From NCBI GenBank assembly GCA_013153345.1, contig JAADEQ010000069.1, positions 1-9,894 of the forward strand: a DNA stretch of 9,894 nucleotides, written 5' to 3'. This document shows positions 7,615 through 9,894 of this stretch, piece after piece. This DNA comes from Campylobacterota bacterium. Lineage in GTDB: Bacteria > Campylobacterota > Campylobacteria > Campylobacterales > Sulfurovaceae. The stretch's first letter is position 1, and each line of letters starts with the position of its first letter. The position numbers were made by a program, and so were the translations under genes. The notes beneath the pieces were generated by a model, which made no database searches, was not told where the DNA came from, and worked only from the letters and a program-made list of their open reading frames with translations.

Positions 7615-7646
7615 AGCAAAAACTTAAATCTAAGAAGGTAAAGAAA

Positions 7647-9233
7647 ATGGCTAACCAATTACCAAAAGGTTTTGATAAGCTTGGATTAGAAAATATTGGT
7701 AAGGTATATTATAACTTAGGATATGACGATTTATTAATTCATGAAGTTAATAGAAATGAGTGTAAACTATCTTCAACAGGTGCTGCAATTTGTGATACTG
7801 GAATCTTTACAGGAAGAAGCCCTAAAGATAAATATTTTGTAAATCAAGACCCTTCTAATAAATATATATATTGGGGTGAAGTAAATCAGCCAATCTCAAA
7901 AGAGATTTTTGATGAGCTCTTTAAATTTACACGAAATGAGTTTTCTGGAAAAGATATATATGTTATGGATGTGTTTGTTGGAGCTAGTAAGTCAAGTAGA
8001 CGTGCAATTAGGTTTGTGACTGAAGTTGCTTGGCAAGCTCACTTTGTTAAGAATATGTTTATTGAGCCAACGCCTGAAGAGTTAGAAAACTTTGAGCCAG
8101 ATTTTGTTGTATATAATGCTTGTAAGACTAGAGATAGAAAGTGGAAAGAGCACGGCTTAAACTCTGATGTATATGTATGTTTTGATGTAGAGAATAAAGT
8201 AGGAATTATTGGTGGGACTTGGTATGGTGGAGAGATGAAAAAGGGAATCTTTTCAATGATGAACTATTGGCTTCCGCTTGAGAATAAGCTTCCAATGCAC
8301 TGCTCTGCAAATGTTGGAAAAGATGGAGATGTGGCACTATTTTTTGGACTTAGTGGAACTGGAAAGACAACTCTATCAACTGACCCAAATAGAGCTTTAA
8401 TTGGTGATGATGAGCATGGTTGGGATGATGAAGGGGTCTTTAATTTTGAAGGTGGTTGTTATGCGAAGGTTATTGATTTAAGTGCAGAGAGTGAGCCAGA
8501 GATTTTTGAAGCTATTAGAAAAAATGCATTATTAGAAAATGTTGTGATAAAAGATGAGAGTGGGGAGGTTGATTTTAAAGACTCTTCAAAGACTGAAAAT
8601 ACTAGAGTTAGCTATCCAATTGAGCATATTAAAAACCATGAGCCATCTTTAAGAGGGGGGCATCCAAAGAATATTATATTTTTAAGTTATGATGCATATG
8701 GAGTATTGCCTCCAGTAAGCAAGCTTACAAAAGAGCAAGCGATGTATTATTTTCTAAGTGGATATACTGCAAAGGTTGCTGGAACTGAAAGAGGAATTAC
8801 TGAGCCAGTTACAACTTTTAGTGCTTGTTTTGGAGAGGCATTTTTGCCGCTTCATCCAACCGTTTATGCTAAGCTGCTTGGAGAAAAGATTGATGAGCAT
8901 AATGTAAATGTATATTTGGTAAATACAGGTCTTAATGGAAGAGGGGAGAGAATGAGTATTAAAGATACTAGGGCTTGTATTAATGGTATCTTAAATGGCT
9001 CAATTAATGATGCTGAGTTTGAGACATTAGATGTGTTTAATTTGCAATATCCAAAATCGCTTGATGGAATTAAAGACCCTTCTATTTTGGACCCAAGAAA
9101 TAGTTGGGAGTCTGAGGAGGAGTTTAATAAAGCTCTAAGAGAGTTGGCAGCTAAATTTGTGGAGAATTTTAAGAGATATAGTGATAGTGGTAGTGAGTTT
9201 GACTATTCAAGTGCAGGACCAAAGCTTGACTAA
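7647..9233 (+). CDS. pckA: phosphoenolpyruvate carboxykinase (ATP)
   Basis: Soluble enzyme that converts oxaloacetate and ATP to PEP, CO2 and ADP, the entry to gluconeogenesis, or works in reverse to fix CO2. The 528 residues match the ATP-dependent family (540 in E. coli). Visible sites are Arg57 in [10 protein letters not shown] (oxaloacetate binding), the two Lys of MKKGIFS, His218 in MHCSAN, the P-loop GLSGTGKTT at 234-242 with Lys240, and the metal-binding pair Asp254-Asp255 in IGDDEHGW. The last three sets run parallel to E. coli His232, Lys254 and Asp268/Asp269 with a constant offset of 14. The ATG is supported by AAGAAGG. It follows oadB with its own promoter and shares oxaloacetate with the OadGAB complex, so together they set the flow between PEP, pyruvate and C4 acids. 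Confidence 0.97.
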   Translation: MANQLPKGFDKLGLENIGKVYYNLGYDDLLIHEVNRNECKLSSTGAAICDTGIFTGRSPKDKYFVNQDPSNKYIYWGEVNQPISKEIFDELFKFTRNEFSGKDIYVMDVFVGASKSSRRAIRFVTEVAWQAHFVKNMFIEPTPEELENFEPDFVVYNACKTRDRKWKEHGLNSDVYVCFDVENKVGIIGGTWYGGEMKKGIFSMMNYWLPLENKLPMHCSANVGKDGDVALFFGLSGTGKTTLSTDPNRALIGDDEHGWDDEGVFNFEGGCYAKVIDLSAESEPEIFEAIRKNALLENVVIKDESGEVDFKDSSKTENTRVSYPIEHIKNHEPSLRGGHPKNIIFLSYDAYGVLPPVSKLTKEQAMYYFLSGYTAKVAGTERGITEPVTTFSACFGEAFLPLHPTVYAKLLGEKIDEHNVNVYLVNTGLNGRGERMSIKDTRACINGILNGSINDAEFETLDVFNLQYPKSLDGIKDPSILDPRNSWESEEEFNKALRELAAKFVENFKRYSDSGSEFDYSSAGPKLD

Positions 9234-9252
9234 AGGCCTTTTGGCTTTTAGT
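9229..9252 (+). terminator. hairpin covering the pckA stop codon, possible weak terminator
   Basis: ACTAAAGGCC (9229-9238) and GGCTTTTAGT (9243-9252) form a 10-bp stem with one G-U pair and a TTTT loop. The stop codon TAA (9231-9233) lies inside the 5' arm. There is no clean T tract after the stem, only TTT, although the 3' arm itself is U-rich. It may stop transcription partly, or protect the 3' end of pckA mRNA, with some read-through to acyP. The acyP ribosome site begins 3 nt downstream. Confidence 0.5.
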
Positions 9253-9270
9253 TTAAGGAGAAAATAGAGA

Positions 9271-9549
9271 ATGGATTGCTTGAAATTTATAGTTAAAGGG
9301 AAGGTTCAAGGGGTTTGGTATAGAAAGTATACCTCTATAAATTTTAATAAGCATAATATAATAGGGTATGTAAAAAATCTTCCTAATGGGGATGTTGAGG
9401 TTGTAGTTAAGAAAGATAAAGATACAGATATTCAAAAGATTTTTGAGATATTAAGAGAGGGCTCTCCTAAAAGTGAGGTTAAAGAGATTATTATGGGAGA
9501 GTGTGATGAAGAGATTGAGTTTGGAAATAGATTTGAAGTGAGGTATTAA
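9271..9549 (+). CDS. acyP: acylphosphatase
   Basis: Small cytosolic enzyme that hydrolyses the carboxyl-phosphate bond of acyl phosphates such as acetyl phosphate, carbamoyl phosphate or 1,3-bisphosphoglycerate. The physiological substrate is usually unknown. The 92 residues match the family (about 90). Signature 1, VKGKVQGVWYRKY at 8-20, contains the phosphate-binding Arg18. Signature 2, GYVKNLPNGDVEV at 32-44, contains the catalytic Asn36. The ATG has AAGGAG at 9255-9260, a rather long 10 nt upstream. It follows pckA across the stop-codon hairpin and is 1 nt from the next small gene, so those two are almost certainly translated from one mRNA. Confidence 0.93.
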   Translation: MDCLKFIVKGKVQGVWYRKYTSINFNKHNIIGYVKNLPNGDVEVVVKKDKDTDIQKIFEILREGSPKSEVKEIIMGECDEEIEFGNRFEVRY

Positions 9550-9550
9550 G

Positions 9551-9757
9551 ATGGCATCTGGATGGGGTTGTCAATTTTTGACAAAAAATGGAGAGATTAT
9601 AGATTGGTGTAAGAGGCTAAAACATAAATGTATGCCTGGATGTAAGGGTTGTATTATCGAAGGCTCAAGTTTTAGTGATGTAAAGTTTTTGAGTTTAGAG
9701 TATGAGGAGCCTAGAAAGGTTAAAAATAGGAGTGATAATCCCCTTGAGGGAAGATAG
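9551..9757 (+). CDS. cysteine-rich small protein of unknown function
   Basis: I cannot name a family. The 68-residue product has five cysteines, at 7, 20, 27, 31 and 34, spaced C-x12-C-x6-C-x3-C-x2-C. The last three form a compact CMPGCKGC cluster. This looks like a metal-binding knuckle or small iron-sulfur or zinc site, which is inference. The N-terminus SGWGCQF is Trp/Gly-rich. The second half (35-68) is polar and charged, without cysteines. No membrane segment or signal peptide is evident, so it is probably cytosolic. It begins 1 nt after the acyP stop, with GTGAGG (9538-9543) inside the acyP end as its ribosome site, which implies coupled translation. The codon style matches its neighbours, so I believe it is a real gene. 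Confidence 0.75.
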   Translation: MASGWGCQFLTKNGEIIDWCKRLKHKCMPGCKGCIIEGSSFSDVKFLSLEYEEPRKVKNRSDNPLEGR

Positions 9758-9894
9758 TTTAAGAGGTAGAGTCTTCTTTACTTCTCTTCTTTTTCTGCTT
9801 TTGGCTTTTTTATATAGTTTTTGCTTCGTAGAGTTTTGGTTGTTTTTTTCTGCTTATAAAAAGATAATTTTAGCTTTTATAGAGATATTGTTGG
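9732..9894 (+). CDS. N-terminal part of a membrane protein, cut by the window edge
   Basis: An open frame runs to the right edge with no stop. From the GTG at 9732 it reads about 54 residues: a polar start VIIPLREDSLRGRVFF, then a strongly hydrophobic, Leu/Phe-rich stretch of about 20 residues, then FVEFWLFFSAYKK and another hydrophobic run. This looks like the cytosolic N-terminus and first helix of an inner-membrane protein. The start is uncertain. GTG 9732 has GAAAGG 12 nt upstream, TTG 9744 has AGGAG (9728-9732) 11 nt upstream, and ATG 9702 is also in frame. Any of them overlaps the preceding small gene, by 26, 14 or 56 nt, so it belongs to the acyP transcript. ComEC-like DNA uptake proteins of this phylum can start in a similar way, but that is only a guess. 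Confidence 0.55.
   Translation, partial: MIIPLREDSLRGRVFFTSLLFLLLAFLYSFCFVEFWLFFSAYKKIILAFIEILL

Noticed and set aside
8655..8660. Run of six G in pckA as a possible phase-variable tract
   Set aside because: Six G is shorter than the tracts that slip often in Campylobacter-type phase variation, and it codes for conserved Gly-Gly in a housekeeping enzyme.
1..9894. Absence of CCGG, noticed while checking GATC
   Set aside because: C and G are rare here and CG pairs are few, so only about three CCGG would be expected. Zero is not informative.
1..9894. CRISPR arrays, insertion sequences, tRNA or rRNA genes, toxin-antitoxin or phage genes
   Set aside because: No spaced direct repeats, transposase-like frames or RNA gene signatures were seen on either strand; genes fill nearly all of the window.

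Overview
The window looks like chromosomal DNA from a member of the Campylobacterota (Epsilonproteobacteria). It is A+T-rich, every supported gene is on the plus strand, and intergenic gaps are very short. The clearest promoter is a good TATAAT -10 with TTTGC in front and no obvious -35. The OadA protein reads like the pyruvate/oxaloacetate carboxyltransferase subunit I recall from Campylobacter and Sulfurimonas-type genomes. That assignment is from memory of family sequences, not from a search. Heavy use of GGA, AGA/AGG and GAG codons would fit a vent-type or thermophilic member, but this is only a guess.

Layout. Bases 1-62 probably hold the tail of an upstream gene. Bases 146-4047 are a tight three-gene run: a type-1 ABC exporter half-transporter, undecaprenyl-diphosphatase UppP, and a DEAD-box RNA helicase, with gaps of 9 and 8 nt and good ribosome binding sites at both GTG starts. 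Bases 4128-7534 are oadG-oadA-oadB, a complete sodium-pumping oxaloacetate decarboxylase, closed by a short hairpin-plus-U-tract terminator. pckA (7647-9233) follows with its own promoter, which lies over a long inverted repeat. A second hairpin covers the pckA stop codon. After it come acyP (acylphosphatase), a 68-residue cysteine-rich protein of unknown function, and the start of a membrane protein that runs off the right edge.

How the genes fit together. OadGAB interconverts oxaloacetate with pyruvate plus CO2, coupled to Na+ transport. PckA interconverts oxaloacetate with PEP plus CO2 using ATP/ADP. The region is therefore a PEP-pyruvate-oxaloacetate node. The membrane and biotin subunits keep the key residues I could check: the sodium-path residues of OadB, the biotinyl lysine, and the metal ligands of the carboxyltransferase.

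I do not see a wholly new multi-gene system. The most unusual signals are not genes. (1) I found no GATC tetranucleotide in the whole window, and Asp and Gly codon choice visibly steers around it, which suggests GATC-directed restriction pressure. (2) A 17-bp inverted repeat (16 of 17 pairs) with a 17-nt spacer overlaps the pckA -10 element. Secondary points are an OadB with a signal-peptide-like N-terminal extension, an OadA carboxyltransferase signature that departs from the usual RDAHQS, and the cysteine-rich small protein.
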